Assembly (NCBI GenBank): GCA_963607765.1
Contig: CAVDDT010000016.1
Coordinates: 1-64,000, forward strand
Reading direction: 5' to 3'
DNA: 64,000 nucleotides
From: Colivicinus sp963607765
Lineage (GTDB): Bacteria; Bacillota_I; Bacilli_A; Erysipelotrichales; Erysipelotrichaceae
Position 1 is the stretch's first letter. Every line of letters starts with the position of its first letter. The position numbers were made by a program, and so were the translations under genes. The notes beneath the pieces were generated by a model. That model was given only the letters and a program-made list of their open reading frames with translations. It had not been told where the DNA came from and made no database searches. Positions 15,990 through 24,391 of the stretch are shown piece by piece.

Positions 15990-17360
15990 ATGAGTATTAT
16001 TGAAACACCTTGTGGTAAGATCGAGGGCACAACTAGTAGATATGATGATGTTATTGCTTATAAGGGCATAAGATATGCAACGGCTAATAGATATGAATAT
16101 CCTGTTGAGGTTACTCATTGGGATGGTGTATATAAGGCTGATAAATATGGCGATTGTTCAGTTCAGCCTAGATCTTTCATTAATGAAGAAACTTTAGAGT
16201 CAAAGAAGTTTTATTACAATGAATTTAGAAAAGGTGAAACATACACTTATAGTGAAGATTGTTTGTTTTTAAATATTTGGACTCCAAAAGGCGCAAAGAA
16301 GGGCGATAATCTTCCAGTATTATTCTATATTCATGGTGGTGGTTTTACAGGCGGATGTGGCCATGAGAAACATTTTGATGGACCTGTTTGGCCTACAAAG
16401 GGCGTAATTGGCGTAACAATTAATTATCGTTTAGGTCCTCTTGGCTTTGCTTGTCTTGAAGAATTAGCTAATAAGGATGGTCATACTGGCAATTATGGCT
16501 TATACGATCAATTGACTGCTTTAAAGTGGATTAACCATAATATTGAATACTTTGGCGGAGATAAGAACAAGATTACTATCATGGGCCAAAGTGCTGGTGC
16601 CATGAGCGTACAACAACTTGTATTAAGTCCACTAACTAAGGGCTTGGTATCAGGCGCTGTAATGAGTTCTGGTGGTGGCTTTAGTAAAGTTATGGGCAAT
16701 GCTAAAAACGCTAGTGATTTCTATGGCTTCTGGAAAGAAATTATGGAAGAGGCTAAGTGTAATACTGCTGATGAATTAAAGAAACTTGATGTAAAGAAAT
16801 TATTTGATGCTTGGAATGTGGTAAAGGGTAAACATAAAGATATGTTTATGAGTACCGTTCCTGTTGTTGATGGAGAGTTCATGCCAAATGATCCAGCAAC
16901 TAGAGGAAAAGATGGTGAGGAATTAGCTATCCCATATATCATGGGCTCAAATAGTGAAGACATGATCCCACCTATCATTCATAAAATGGCAAAAGAATGG
17001 TGTCTAACAGTAGAAAAACATGGCAATAATGGCTATATGTATTTCTTTGATAGACAACTTCCAGGTGATGATAATGGGGCATGGCATTCAAGTGATTTAT
17101 GGTATTGGTTTGGCACTTTAGATAATTGCTGGCGTCCAATGTCTGAAAAAGACTACAAAGTAAGCGAAGAAATGAATGATTATCTTCTTAACTTTGTTAA
17201 GACTGGCGATCCAAATGGAAAAGGTTTGCCTACTTGGACTCCTTATACTAAGTCATGTAAAAAGATCTTAAGAATTGGTGAAAACGATACTCACATGGGT
17301 GGCGTTAATGGTGCTAAGCTCGTTAAGACAATGATGACTAAAAAGCCAGTTGGCGAATAA
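15990..17360 (+). CDS. Type-B carboxylesterase (alpha/beta hydrolase)
   Basis: A 456-residue cytosolic esterase of the PnbA/cholinesterase family. It has the oxyanion-hole motif YIHGGGFTGG (H115), the nucleophile elbow GQSAG (S201), the PCGKIEG-type start and the EDCLFLNIWTP signature of the family. No signal peptide is present, so it acts on imported substrate. Last gene of the GPH-amidohydrolase-esterase operon, with AAAGGAG before its ATG and a strong terminator after it. Probable role: release of an alcohol or sugar and an acid from an ester taken up by the transporter (inference). Confidence 0.88.
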   Translation: MSIIETPCGKIEGTTSRYDDVIAYKGIRYATANRYEYPVEVTHWDGVYKADKYGDCSVQPRSFINEETLESKKFYYNEFRKGETYTYSEDCLFLNIWTPKGAKKGDNLPVLFYIHGGGFTGGCGHEKHFDGPVWPTKGVIGVTINYRLGPLGFACLEELANKDGHTGNYGLYDQLTALKWINHNIEYFGGDKNKITIMGQSAGAMSVQQLVLSPLTKGLVSGAVMSSGGGFSKVMGNAKNASDFYGFWKEIMEEAKCNTADELKKLDVKKLFDAWNVVKGKHKDMFMSTVPVVDGEFMPNDPATRGKDGEELAIPYIMGSNSEDMIPPIIHKMAKEWCLTVEKHGNNGYMYFFDRQLPGDDNGAWHSSDLWYWFGTLDNCWRPMSEKDYKVSEEMNDYLLNFVKTGDPNGKGLPTWTPYTKSCKKILRIGENDTHMGGVNGAKLVKTMMTKKPVGE

Positions 17361-17385
17361 TAATTAATTAAAAGATTCCACTAAT

Positions 17386-17425
17386 AAAGCTGTTAGAAAT
17401 TAATTTTCTAACAGCTTTTACTTTT
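17386..17425 (+). terminator. Terminator of the GPH operon
   Basis: A 14-bp perfect stem (AAAGCTGTTAGAAA / TTTCTAACAGCTTT) is followed by TTACTTTTTCT. Confidence 0.85.
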
Positions 17426-17514
17426 TCTATGAATGCGTATTTGCATAAAAAAGCCCTTAAATATTTCAATATATTTTTCTTTTTTCTAGTTTTTATCAAA
17501 AAAATATATGTATA

Positions 17515-18405
17515 TTACCAATTCTTCTTATCTTGTCTAAAGTCTTTGTTTTCTCTTCTTGACACAACGATTTTATCAAACCAATCAACCATGTTTGGAT
17601 CTTGATGGTCAAAGAATAAACTATTTGAAGTATCTAAAGAATTGATTAATTTCATGTCTTCCTTACTTAAAACAAAATCAAACACTTCAAAGTTTTCTCT
17701 CATTCTTTCAATATGTGTTGACTTGCACGCGACAATTACGCCTCTTTGAATTAACCATCTAAGCGTTACTTGTGCACTTGATTTTCCATATTTTTTTCCA
17801 ATATTAATTAAAGCTTCATTAGTAAACAATCCATTTCTTCCTTCACCAAATGGTGCCCAGGCTTCCATATGTACACCATATTTGTTCATATTTTCTTGAG
17901 CTTTAAATTGGCCATTAAACGGATTGACTTCTACTTGATTGATTGCGGGAATAATTTTTCTATTAAATAGACAGATATCACTTAATCTGTCAGGATAAAA
18001 GTTAGATACACCGATAGCCCTTATTTTTCCTCCTTCATATAATTCTTCTAAAGCTTTATAGGCGCCATAGTAATCAGAAAAAGGCTGATGCAGTAATATC
18101 AAATCAATATAATCTGATTTTAACTTATTAAGAGATTCATATACGGATTTCTTACAATTTTCATAGCCATAATTATCAATCCATATTTTTGTTGTAATAA
18201 ATAGTTCTTTTCTATCTAGTCCACATTCTATTATGGCATCTCCTACCTCTTCTTCGTTAAAGTAGCTTTGTGCTGTATCGACAGCTCTATATCCTACTTT
18301 AATTGCATCTAAGATGCATCTTTTAGTGTCTTCTTTAGGAATTTGATATACGCCAAATCCAAGTATTGGCATTTCCACACCATTGTTTAATTTAACATAT
18401 TCCAT
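17515..18405 (-). CDS. Aldo/keto reductase (AKR5-like)
   Basis: NADPH-dependent oxidoreductase with a TIM-barrel fold. I start it at 18405 (296 residues) because AGGAGG lies 7 nt upstream; a longer frame would include the promoter. The catalytic tetrad is complete: D43 (AVDTAQS), Y48, K73 (TTKIW) and H106 (LLHQPF). The cofactor-binding end includes VACKSTHIERMREN. The closest characterised group are the 2,5-diketo-gluconate/methylglyoxal reductases. It is divergent from a MerR regulator and has a 19-bp-spaced promoter, so it is probably induced by a reactive aldehyde or similar stress. Confidence 0.92.
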   Translation of the reverse strand: MEYVKLNNGVEMPILGFGVYQIPKEDTKRCILDAIKVGYRAVDTAQSYFNEEEVGDAIIECGLDRKELFITTKIWIDNYGYENCKKSVYESLNKLKSDYIDLILLHQPFSDYYGAYKALEELYEGGKIRAIGVSNFYPDRLSDICLFNRKIIPAINQVEVNPFNGQFKAQENMNKYGVHMEAWAPFGEGRNGLFTNEALINIGKKYGKSSAQVTLRWLIQRGVIVACKSTHIERMRENFEVFDFVLSKEDMKLINSLDTSNSLFFDHQDPNMVDWFDKIVVSRRENKDFRQDKKNW

Positions 18406-18431
18406 AATGTTCCTCCTTGTGTTACAGTGAT

Positions 18432-18462
18432 ATTGTAGAAGTCGTGAGTAACTCACGGTCAA
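18432..18462 (-). promoter_or_regulatory. MerR-type promoter of the aldo/keto reductase
   Basis: On the minus strand TTGACC (18457-18462) and TACAAT (18432-18437) are 19 bp apart. A palindrome, CGTGAGT-A-ACTCACG (18443-18457), fills the spacer. A 19-bp spacer with a central dyad is the defining layout of promoters activated by DNA distortion by MerR-family proteins. Confidence 0.8.
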
Positions 18463-18471
18463 GAGGTTTTT

Positions 18472-18879
18472 ATGTATTATTCAATGAAAGAAACGTGTCT
18501 AAAAACAGGGCTAACATATGATACTTTAAAGTTCTATTGCAATGAGGGTTTAATACCAAATGTTAAAAGAGATAAAAATAATTATCGAATATTTGATGAA
18601 AACGATATTGCTTGGATTGATAGTTTATCGTGCCTTAAAAATTGTAATATGAGCATTAATGAAATGAAAGAATATTTAAAACTATGTTTAATGGGAGAGA
18701 GTTCTATTCTTGAAAGAAAGAAAATATTAAACAATAAGCTGATAGAACTTGAAAAAAAGAAAAAAGAGATTGAAGATAGTATTAACTATATACATTGGAA
18801 ACAAAATTTCTATAATGATGTTTTGGATGGCAAAGCAAAATATTATAGTAATTTAATAAAGGACAACGATAATGATTAA
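18472..18879 (+). CDS. MerR-family transcriptional regulator
   Basis: A 135-residue protein. The N-terminal winged helix begins SMKETCLKTGLTYDTLKFYC and continues with the GLIP...YRIFDENDI wing typical of MerR. A long coiled coil follows (about 80-112). It has no cysteine triad of metal sensors, and the short C-terminus resembles the AdhR/aldehyde-responsive branch. It is divergent from the aldo/keto reductase, and its start lies 9 bp beyond the reductase -35. It overlaps the HAD phosphatase gene by 8 bp. Confidence 0.88.
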   Translation: MYYSMKETCLKTGLTYDTLKFYCNEGLIPNVKRDKNNYRIFDENDIAWIDSLSCLKNCNMSINEMKEYLKLCLMGESSILERKKILNNKLIELEKKKKEIEDSINYIHWKQNFYNDVLDGKAKYYSNLIKDNDND

Positions 18880-19648
18880 GGCAATATTTTTTGATGTAGA
18901 TGGAACGCTTGTTCCTATGAATGGCAAAAAGATTGTTGATAGTGCATTAAATGCAATTAACATCTTACAAAACAAGGGGATAAAATGTGTTGTATGTTCT
19001 GGAAGAGATTTTAGAGAAATAGGCAAGAATAATAATGTATTAGAAAAAGTAAAATTTGATGCAACAATAGCTTCTACTGGACAATATTGTTTAGATAAAG
19101 ATGGAGTTCCATTTTATATTCAGTATATGAATGAAAATCAAAGAAGAGAAATCGTTAATCTATTTAAGGAAAAGAAATATGCAATATGTTTAAAAACGGA
19201 ATTTGGTAGTTATATTAATTGTCTTACTTCGATTAATGAATCTATATATAAAAAATTCAATAGAAATCTTTGGCCGATAAAAGAGTACCAAGGTGAAAAA
19301 ATCTTCCAAGCAATGGTTTATATAAATAATGAAGATCGCAAAGAATTAATAAAAAGTATCAAGGATTTAACTATTACTTCATGGCATCCTTTAATGGCGG
19401 ATGTCATTCCTTTAAATGGAGGAAAGTCTAAAGGAATTGAAAAATATCTTGAGAAAGAGAATATAAAAATAGAGGAAACTATGGCTTTTGGCGATAGTGA
19501 AAATGATATTGATATGCTTAAATATGTAGAAATTGGAGTAGCTATGGGCAACGCAAATGAAAAAGTAAAAAAATCAGCTAATTATATTACTGATGATTGT
19601 GATAAAGATGGGATATACAAGGCTTTAAAACATTTTGATGTAATTTAA
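18872..19648 (+). CDS. Cof-type HAD-superfamily phosphatase
   Basis: A 258-residue phosphatase of the Cof/IIB subgroup that usually dephosphorylates sugar phosphates or flavin precursors. Motif I is FFDVDGTLVP (nucleophile D8, acid/base D10), motif II CSGRD, motif III around K191 (GKSKG) and motif IV GDSENDIDML. The large C2 cap lies between motifs II and III. It overlaps the MerR gene by 8 bp, so the two are co-expressed. The substrate is unknown. Confidence 0.9.
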   Translation: MIKAIFFDVDGTLVPMNGKKIVDSALNAINILQNKGIKCVVCSGRDFREIGKNNNVLEKVKFDATIASTGQYCLDKDGVPFYIQYMNENQRREIVNLFKEKKYAICLKTEFGSYINCLTSINESIYKKFNRNLWPIKEYQGEKIFQAMVYINNEDRKELIKSIKDLTITSWHPLMADVIPLNGGKSKGIEKYLEKENIKIEETMAFGDSENDIDMLKYVEIGVAMGNANEKVKKSANYITDDCDKDGIYKALKHFDVI

Positions 19649-19670
19649 AAAATGGTCATTTGACCATTTT
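19649..19670. terminator. Bidirectional terminator between the HAD gene and ridA
   Basis: AAAATGGTCA and TGACCATTTT form a perfect 10-bp stem with a 2-nt gap. A-rich and T-rich flanks on both sides let it serve both convergent genes; its last bases touch the ridA stop. Confidence 0.75.
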
Positions 19671-20043
19671 ATTTGCTAGCTATTACTTCTACTTCTACAA
19701 GTGCTTGTTTAGGCAAGTCTTTTACCGCTACACATGATCTACATGGCTTGCTGGTAAAATATTTTCCATATACTTCATTGAATGCTGAGAAATTATTGAT
19801 ATCACTTAAGAAACAAGTTGTTTTTACAACATTATCTTGAGTATATCCTGCTTCTTTTAAGATAGCATCGACATTTTTCATAATTTGTGATGCTTGTTTT
19901 GTGATATCACTTTCTACTAGATTGCCAGTAGAAGGATCAATAGGCATTACGCCTGATAAGAATAATAAATTTCCTGTATCAATCGCTTGAGAATAGGGAC
20001 CGATTGCAGCTGGGGCATTTGGCGTTTCGATATATTTTTTCAT
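19669..20043 (-). CDS. ridA: RidA family enamine/imine deaminase
   Basis: A 124-residue trimeric enzyme that hydrolyses reactive 2-aminoacrylate made by PLP enzymes. Signatures: APAAIGPYSQAI near the N-terminus, GNLLFLSGVMPIDPSTG, and the catalytic arginine in KPCRSCVAVKDLPKQALVEVE. It overlaps the upstream calycin-like gene by 4 bp as the last gene of a three-gene minus-strand operon with rpiB. Confidence 0.93.
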   Translation of the reverse strand: MKKYIETPNAPAAIGPYSQAIDTGNLLFLSGVMPIDPSTGNLVESDITKQASQIMKNVDAILKEAGYTQDNVVKTTCFLSDINNFSAFNEVYGKYFTSKPCRSCVAVKDLPKQALVEVEVIASK

Positions 20044-21152
20044 TGTTCCTCCTTATCATATTCACCATATTCACATCCTACATTTTCGCATAGAATTTCA
20101 TCGATTAAATTGTTTCCTTCATATAATTTAACGATGCCTCTTCCATTTCCACCGTTCCATAGATGGTTGTGTTTTTTTAAACCATCTGGAGCTTCGTAAT
20201 TAATAAACAGCATATCTTCTTTCTTGCAAAAGATATCAGTTTCCATTTTATGAAGTGGTGTTTCTTGAATAATGTGCCAATATACTTCATTATCCATTTC
20301 TTTGAACTCAAACTTTGTTTTTGTAAGTGTCCAAAATTTAGAAAAATTAAATTCGTAACATTTTCCTTCATAATAGAAGGCTCCTAGTAATTTTCTATCA
20401 AGAGCTAAATTGCCTATTTTAGGTCTTCCACCACCGATATCAAATACTGAATTGATTAATTTTTTATGTGTGATTGTGCTAGTTAGATTGTTTGAAGAAA
20501 GCCATACCCAAGGACTAGTAAAATCTTTTCCCCAGTTTTTATCGGCATAGCCATAGCAATCAGTTGGATTAACTACATATGTTTTATTGTTGTAGATAAT
20601 TTCACCTTCATATTCGGTTTTCATACCTTCTGCGTGCCAAAACATCTCAAAAGCATCAGCTTGTCTTAAGGGCTCACTTGCACCATATCCCACATTAAAG
20701 GCAATCTTTTTGTTTATTTTTAGATTCCAAGAGATAGTTCCATCATCACACATCCATTCAGGGTGATTGGCTGATCCACTTACAGAGACTACACCATATG
20801 TTTTCTCTTCGCTTAAGAAACAATTGTCAGCTTTAATGGCAAATGGAACATCTTTCGTGACTTCAACATTGTTTAAACCAAAGAAACGATGAAGTTGCCT
20901 ATGATCCTTGCCCCAAGTTCCAACTTTTACCATTAGATAAGATGGCTTGTTTTTATTTTGACCAAAAATTGGATAATCTTGAGCTAAAGATGGATTAATA
21001 ATAAAAAATTCAATAAAGAATGGCTTTTCTTCGTTTGTATTTTTGTTTCTAGCCGTGAAAGAATGCCACCACCAGTCATAGCCATCATGGCTATTAAGCA
21101 TGTATGCGTCTCTTTTTACGTCAGATACATTAAACATGTTGTCTATTTTCAA
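20040..21152 (-). CDS. Calycin-like protein (tocopherol cyclase / AttH-CrtC type), function unknown
   Basis: A 370-residue protein without a signal peptide. The sequence is rich in Trp, Asn and Gly and alternates short strands, with segments such as DGYDWWWHSFTAR near the N-terminus, FEMFWHAEGMKTEY in the middle and YGYADKNWGKDF at about 198-209. The DKNWG segment and overall pattern resemble the tocopherol-cyclase-like and hydroxyneurosporene-synthase (lipocalin-fold) families, which act on hydrophobic ligands. No enzyme can be named. It overlaps rpiB by 23 bp and ridA by 4 bp, so the three are translated together. Confidence 0.6.
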   Translation of the reverse strand: MKIDNMFNVSDVKRDAYMLNSHDGYDWWWHSFTARNKNTNEEKPFFIEFFIINPSLAQDYPIFGQNKNKPSYLMVKVGTWGKDHRQLHRFFGLNNVEVTKDVPFAIKADNCFLSEEKTYGVVSVSGSANHPEWMCDDGTISWNLKINKKIAFNVGYGASEPLRQADAFEMFWHAEGMKTEYEGEIIYNNKTYVVNPTDCYGYADKNWGKDFTSPWVWLSSNNLTSTITHKKLINSVFDIGGGRPKIGNLALDRKLLGAFYYEGKCYEFNFSKFWTLTKTKFEFKEMDNEVYWHIIQETPLHKMETDIFCKKEDMLFINYEAPDGLKKHNHLWNGGNGRGIVKLYEGNNLIDEILCENVGCEYGEYDKEEQ

Positions 21153-21585
21153 TTTCCTTTAGTTCGTTTAATCTTCTAGTATGTCTGCCATTTGGATCAT
21201 AGAAGTCAGTAGACAAAAAAGTATCAACTAGCTTTTTGGCTGTATCTAAGTCCACTATTCTAGCGCCAAAGGCAATGATTTGAGCATCGTTGTGTTCACG
21301 AATTAAAGCGGCAGTTTTAGTTTCTGAACATACACCAGCTCTAATGCCGTTTACTTTGTTACAGGCAATGGAAATACCTACACCAGTTCCACAAATGGCG
21401 ATGCCTCTTTGACATTCTCCATTTTTGATTCCATTGGCAAGTTTTTCTCCGGCAATAGGATAGTCACAACTTTCATTTGTATCAAAGCCATAGTTAATTA
21501 CAACATGTCCAAGTGATTCTAAATATTTGATTAGTTCAAATTTCATTTCAGTTGCGGCATGATCATTCGCAATTCCAATTTTCAT
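21130..21585 (-). CDS. rpiB: Ribose/allose-type sugar-phosphate isomerase RpiB
   Basis: Interconverts ribose 5-phosphate and ribulose 5-phosphate (or a related aldose/ketose phosphate). The 151 residues begin KIGIANDHAATEMK with the substrate-binding DH; the catalytic cysteine is C65 in IAICGTGVGISIA; NGIRAGVCSE and HNDAQIIAFGARIV follow. AGGAGG precedes the ATG. First gene of the rpiB-calycin-ridA operon, divergent from scpA. Operon company with a calycin-like protein rather than pentose-pathway genes leaves open a more specialised sugar phosphate. Confidence 0.93.
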   Translation of the reverse strand: MKIGIANDHAATEMKFELIKYLESLGHVVINYGFDTNESCDYPIAGEKLANGIKNGECQRGIAICGTGVGISIACNKVNGIRAGVCSETKTAALIREHNDAQIIAFGARIVDLDTAKKLVDTFLSTDFYDPNGRHTRRLNELKEIENRQHV

Positions 21586-21603
21586 GAGTATTCCTCCTTC
21601 TAC

Positions 21604-21609
21604 ATTATA
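21604..21609 (-). promoter_or_regulatory. -10 of the rpiB operon
   Basis: TATAAT on the minus strand lies about 18 bases upstream of the rpiB ATG, with AGGAGG between. No good -35 was found. Confidence 0.5.
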
Positions 21610-21620
21610 CTAAACTGCTG

Positions 21621-21629
21621 TGCTATAAT
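21621..21629 (+). promoter_or_regulatory. Extended -10 promoter of scpA (near-leaderless)
   Basis: TGC-TATAAT (21621-21629) is an extended -10 element 10 bases before the scpA ATG (21640). The predicted leader is only about 3-5 nt, and there is no ribosome-binding site. Confidence 0.55.
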
Positions 21630-21639
21630 TATAGGGCTT

Positions 21640-22377
21640 ATGGGATTTACAGTTGAAACGATGAAATTTGAAGGGCCACTTGACCTAATGCTTCATCTAA
21701 TTCGTGAACAAGAATTAGATATTTTTGACTTGGACATGGAAGTTTTAACTGATCAATATATTAAATATCTTCATGAAATGGAAAAATTGGAGCTTGAAGT
21801 TGAAAGCGAATATTTGGTTGAACTGGCAGTTTTAGTTGAATATAAATCTAAAAAGTTGTTGCCTAAGCCTGCAGAAAATATTGAAGATGAATATGAAGAG
21901 GATCCTAAGGAAAGACTTGTTCAAAGATTACTGGAGTATCAAAAGTATAAGGAAGTCAGTGCTGTTTTAAATGAAGCCTATCTAGAAAGACAAGACCAGT
22001 TGGCGAAGCCTATTTCTTTGGATTATATGAAAAAGACCGATTTGGCCGATCAAAAGATAGAAGGTAATGCTTATGATCTTTTAAAGGCGATGAATAAGGT
22101 TTTAAGAAGACTTCAATTGTCTAAACCTATTGAAACTAAATTAACTGCTAAGGAAATTTCTACTGAAGATAGAATCTTGGAAATTAAGTCTAGATTGTCT
22201 AGCTTACCCAAAACATTTAATTTTGATACTTTAGTCGATGATTGTCATACTGTACATGAATATATTGTTACTTTCTTAGCGATACTTGATATGGCAAAAG
22301 ACCATTATTTGGTGTTCACTGTTGATAAAAATGATGATATTTGGTTTAAAAGAGGTGATGCGAATGAGCGAAATTAA
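21640..22377 (+). CDS. scpA: Segregation and condensation protein A
   Basis: Kleisin subunit of the SMC-ScpAB complex that organises the chromosome. Started at 21640 it has 245 residues; translation from 21559 would begin upstream of the promoter. The family N-terminus is present (VETMKFEGPLDLMLHLIREQ), as is DLDMEVLTDQYIKYL. The C-terminal winged helix contains SSLPKTFNFDTLV and FLAILDMAKD. It overlaps scpB by 14 bp, the usual coupling of this pair. Confidence 0.94.
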   Translation: MGFTVETMKFEGPLDLMLHLIREQELDIFDLDMEVLTDQYIKYLHEMEKLELEVESEYLVELAVLVEYKSKKLLPKPAENIEDEYEEDPKERLVQRLLEYQKYKEVSAVLNEAYLERQDQLAKPISLDYMKKTDLADQKIEGNAYDLLKAMNKVLRRLQLSKPIETKLTAKEISTEDRILEIKSRLSSLPKTFNFDTLVDDCHTVHEYIVTFLAILDMAKDHYLVFTVDKNDDIWFKRGDANERN

Positions 22378-22915
22378 TATTGAAGCTGTTGTTGAGGGAT
22401 TGCTTTATGTGGTTGGCGATGATGGCGTTAAAATTGAGCAACTAGCTAATACAATAGAAAAAAGCGTTGAAGATACAGAAGCTATTTTAAACAATATTAA
22501 GAATAAATATGATAGCGATTTGTTTGGAATAGAACTTGTGGATTATGGGAAGACTTATAAGTTTGTTTCTAAAAAGGATGTTTATCCATTTGTCCAAAAA
22601 CTTTTTCATGATGTGAAGCCTAATACTTTATCGCAAAGCGCTTTAGAGACTTTGGCTATTATTGCTTATAAACAACCTATTACTAGGGTTGAAATAGAGG
22701 AATTAAGGGGCGTTGGAGCGGATATGATGTTAAGAAAATTGCTTGCACGCAATTTAATCAAAGAAGCAGGAAGAAGCGATGCGCCTGGCAAGCCAATTTT
22801 ATATGAAGTGACAGAAGAGTTTATGGATAGTTTTAAATTATACACATTAGATGAACTTCCTGATTTACCTGAATTTAACAGTGATGAAGAAGAGAGTCAA
22901 AATTTATTTGAATAG
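22364..22915 (+). CDS. scpB: Segregation and condensation protein B
   Basis: Winged-helix dimer that binds the ScpA linker in the SMC complex. The start at 22364 (183 residues) is preceded by AGAGGTG inside the scpA end; an ATG two codons earlier is possible. Diagnostic segments are EGLLYVVGDDG, LSQSALETLAIIAYKQPITR and the RGVGADMMLRKLLAR helix. Followed after 9 bp by mrp. Confidence 0.94.
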   Translation: MSEINIEAVVEGLLYVVGDDGVKIEQLANTIEKSVEDTEAILNNIKNKYDSDLFGIELVDYGKTYKFVSKKDVYPFVQKLFHDVKPNTLSQSALETLAIIAYKQPITRVEIEELRGVGADMMLRKLLARNLIKEAGRSDAPGKPILYEVTEEFMDSFKLYTLDELPDLPEFNSDEEESQNLFE

Positions 22916-22924
22916 GAGAAAAAT

Positions 22925-23761
22925 ATGAGTTGTGGTGGAAATTGTGAAGGATGTCAAAGCAGCGAAAGTTGCGAAAGCTGCAGTGGCGATTGTGCCTCTA
23001 AGAAAGCTAGTGTAACTAGTGATACAAAAATTAATAAGATTATTGCAGTATTAAGTGGTAAAGGTGGCGTAGGCAAATCAATGGTTACTTCGCTTTTGGC
23101 TGTTGAACTTTCAAGAGCTGGTAAGAAAGTTGGTGTTCTTGATTCTGATATTACTGGCCCAAGTATAGCAAAAATATTTGGCTTTAATGGAGAAATATAT
23201 GGCGATGATACAGGCATTTTCCCATATGAATCAGAAAGTGGAATTAAGAGTGTTTCAATTAATATGATGCTTGAAGATAAGGAAGCTCCTGTTTTATGGA
23301 GAGGTCCTATTTTGGGCGGAGTTATTAAACAATTTTATAGCGAAGTTCACTGGGGAGAATTAGACTATTTATTAATCGATATGCCTCCTGGAACTGGTGA
23401 TGTAGCTTTAACCGTTTTCCAAAGTTTGCCAGTTGATCAAGTGGTTATGGTTACTACTCCAAGTAAGTTGGTATCAATGGTTGTTGCTAAGGCTATAAAC
23501 ATGACAAAGGAAGTAAAAGTTCCTGTTGTTGGTCTTGTTGAAAACATGGCTTATGTAAAGTGCGATAATTGTGGACATAACATTAATATTTATAATAGCG
23601 ATGATACTGAAAATGTAGCTTCTAAATATAATCTTGATGTTGTTTCTAAGCTTCCAATTGATCCTAAGCTAGCTAATCTAGCAGATGAGGGAACGATTGA
23701 AGAATATGATGATAATTATCTAAATGAATTAGTAAAGAAGGTAATCAATGAACAGAAATAA
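22925..23761 (+). CDS. mrp: Mrp/NBP35-family Fe-S cluster carrier ATPase
   Basis: P-loop ATPase that carries and delivers [4Fe-4S] clusters. The 278 residues start with a cysteine-rich N-terminus (C3, C7, C10, C16, C19, C23 in the first 23 residues), followed by the deviant Walker A GKGGVGKS (45-52), the WRGPILGG and DYLLIDMPPGTGD switch regions and the C-terminal CDNC pair (C213, C216) that bridges the dimer cluster. The Cys-rich N-terminal tail is of the NBP35 kind and may hold a second cluster. It overlaps the following membrane-protein gene by 14 bp. Confidence 0.92.
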   Translation: MSCGGNCEGCQSSESCESCSGDCASKKASVTSDTKINKIIAVLSGKGGVGKSMVTSLLAVELSRAGKKVGVLDSDITGPSIAKIFGFNGEIYGDDTGIFPYESESGIKSVSINMMLEDKEAPVLWRGPILGGVIKQFYSEVHWGELDYLLIDMPPGTGDVALTVFQSLPVDQVVMVTTPSKLVSMVVAKAINMTKEVKVPVVGLVENMAYVKCDNCGHNINIYNSDDTENVASKYNLDVVSKLPIDPKLANLADEGTIEEYDDNYLNELVKKVINEQK

Positions 23762-24389
23762 GTGCGCTCTAATTTGTAATATCTTACTTGTGATTTTAGG
23801 CGGAATTGGTTTATATCTTGCGTGTGGTGAGAATAATGTTGTTGAGTATTATACAAACGATTCTAATATCTTATGTTTATTATCAAGCTTGTTGTTTGTG
23901 ATATACATGATTATTAAAAAAGATGTTGGTGAAATTCCTTTCTTCGTATCGCTTTTAAGATATATGACAACAGCGTGCTTAACATTAACTTTCTTCGTGG
24001 TTTTTTATTTAGCTAGTACTGTGGGTGATACTTATTTTGAAGGACTATTAATGTTTTTTACTAATGGATCAATGTTGTTTTATCACCTTCTTTGCCCAAT
24101 TATTTCCTTTATTTCATTTACTTTCTTTGAAGGAGATAGAAGACTTAATAAAAAGAAAACTATTTATTTGGCAATGATTCCTACTGTTGTTTATGCGATT
24201 ATCTTAATCATATTAAATGCATTTAATGTTGTGAAAGGACCTTATCCTTTCTTGATGGTAAACAAAAATCCAGTTTATATTAGTTTGATTTGGGTTGTTG
24301 TAATTCTTGGGTTGAATTATTTATTCGCAAGATTTATTCTATTGTTTAATCAAAAACATTCTCCTAGAAGAAAAAGAAAAGAGGCGTAA
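23748..24389 (+). CDS. Six-helix membrane protein, Pr6Pr-like
   Basis: A 213-residue integral membrane protein with about six hydrophobic segments. The segment VEYYTNDSNILCLLSSLL after the first helix, the position of conserved Asn residues and the later HLLCPIISFISF resemble the Pr6Pr family of uncharacterised six-helix proteins. No function is known. Its start lies inside the mrp 3' end, implying translational coupling, and the next gene begins after 2 bp. Confidence 0.65.
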   Translation: MNRNKCALICNILLVILGGIGLYLACGENNVVEYYTNDSNILCLLSSLLFVIYMIIKKDVGEIPFFVSLLRYMTTACLTLTFFVVFYLASTVGDTYFEGLLMFFTNGSMLFYHLLCPIISFISFTFFEGDRRLNKKKTIYLAMIPTVVYAIILIILNAFNVVKGPYPFLMVNKNPVYISLIWVVVILGLNYLFARFILLFNQKHSPRRKRKEA

Positions 24390-24391
24390 AA

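Noticed and set aside
18406..18462. N-terminal extension of the aldo/keto reductase
   Set aside because: It would translate the MerR-type promoter; AGGAGG places the start at 18405.
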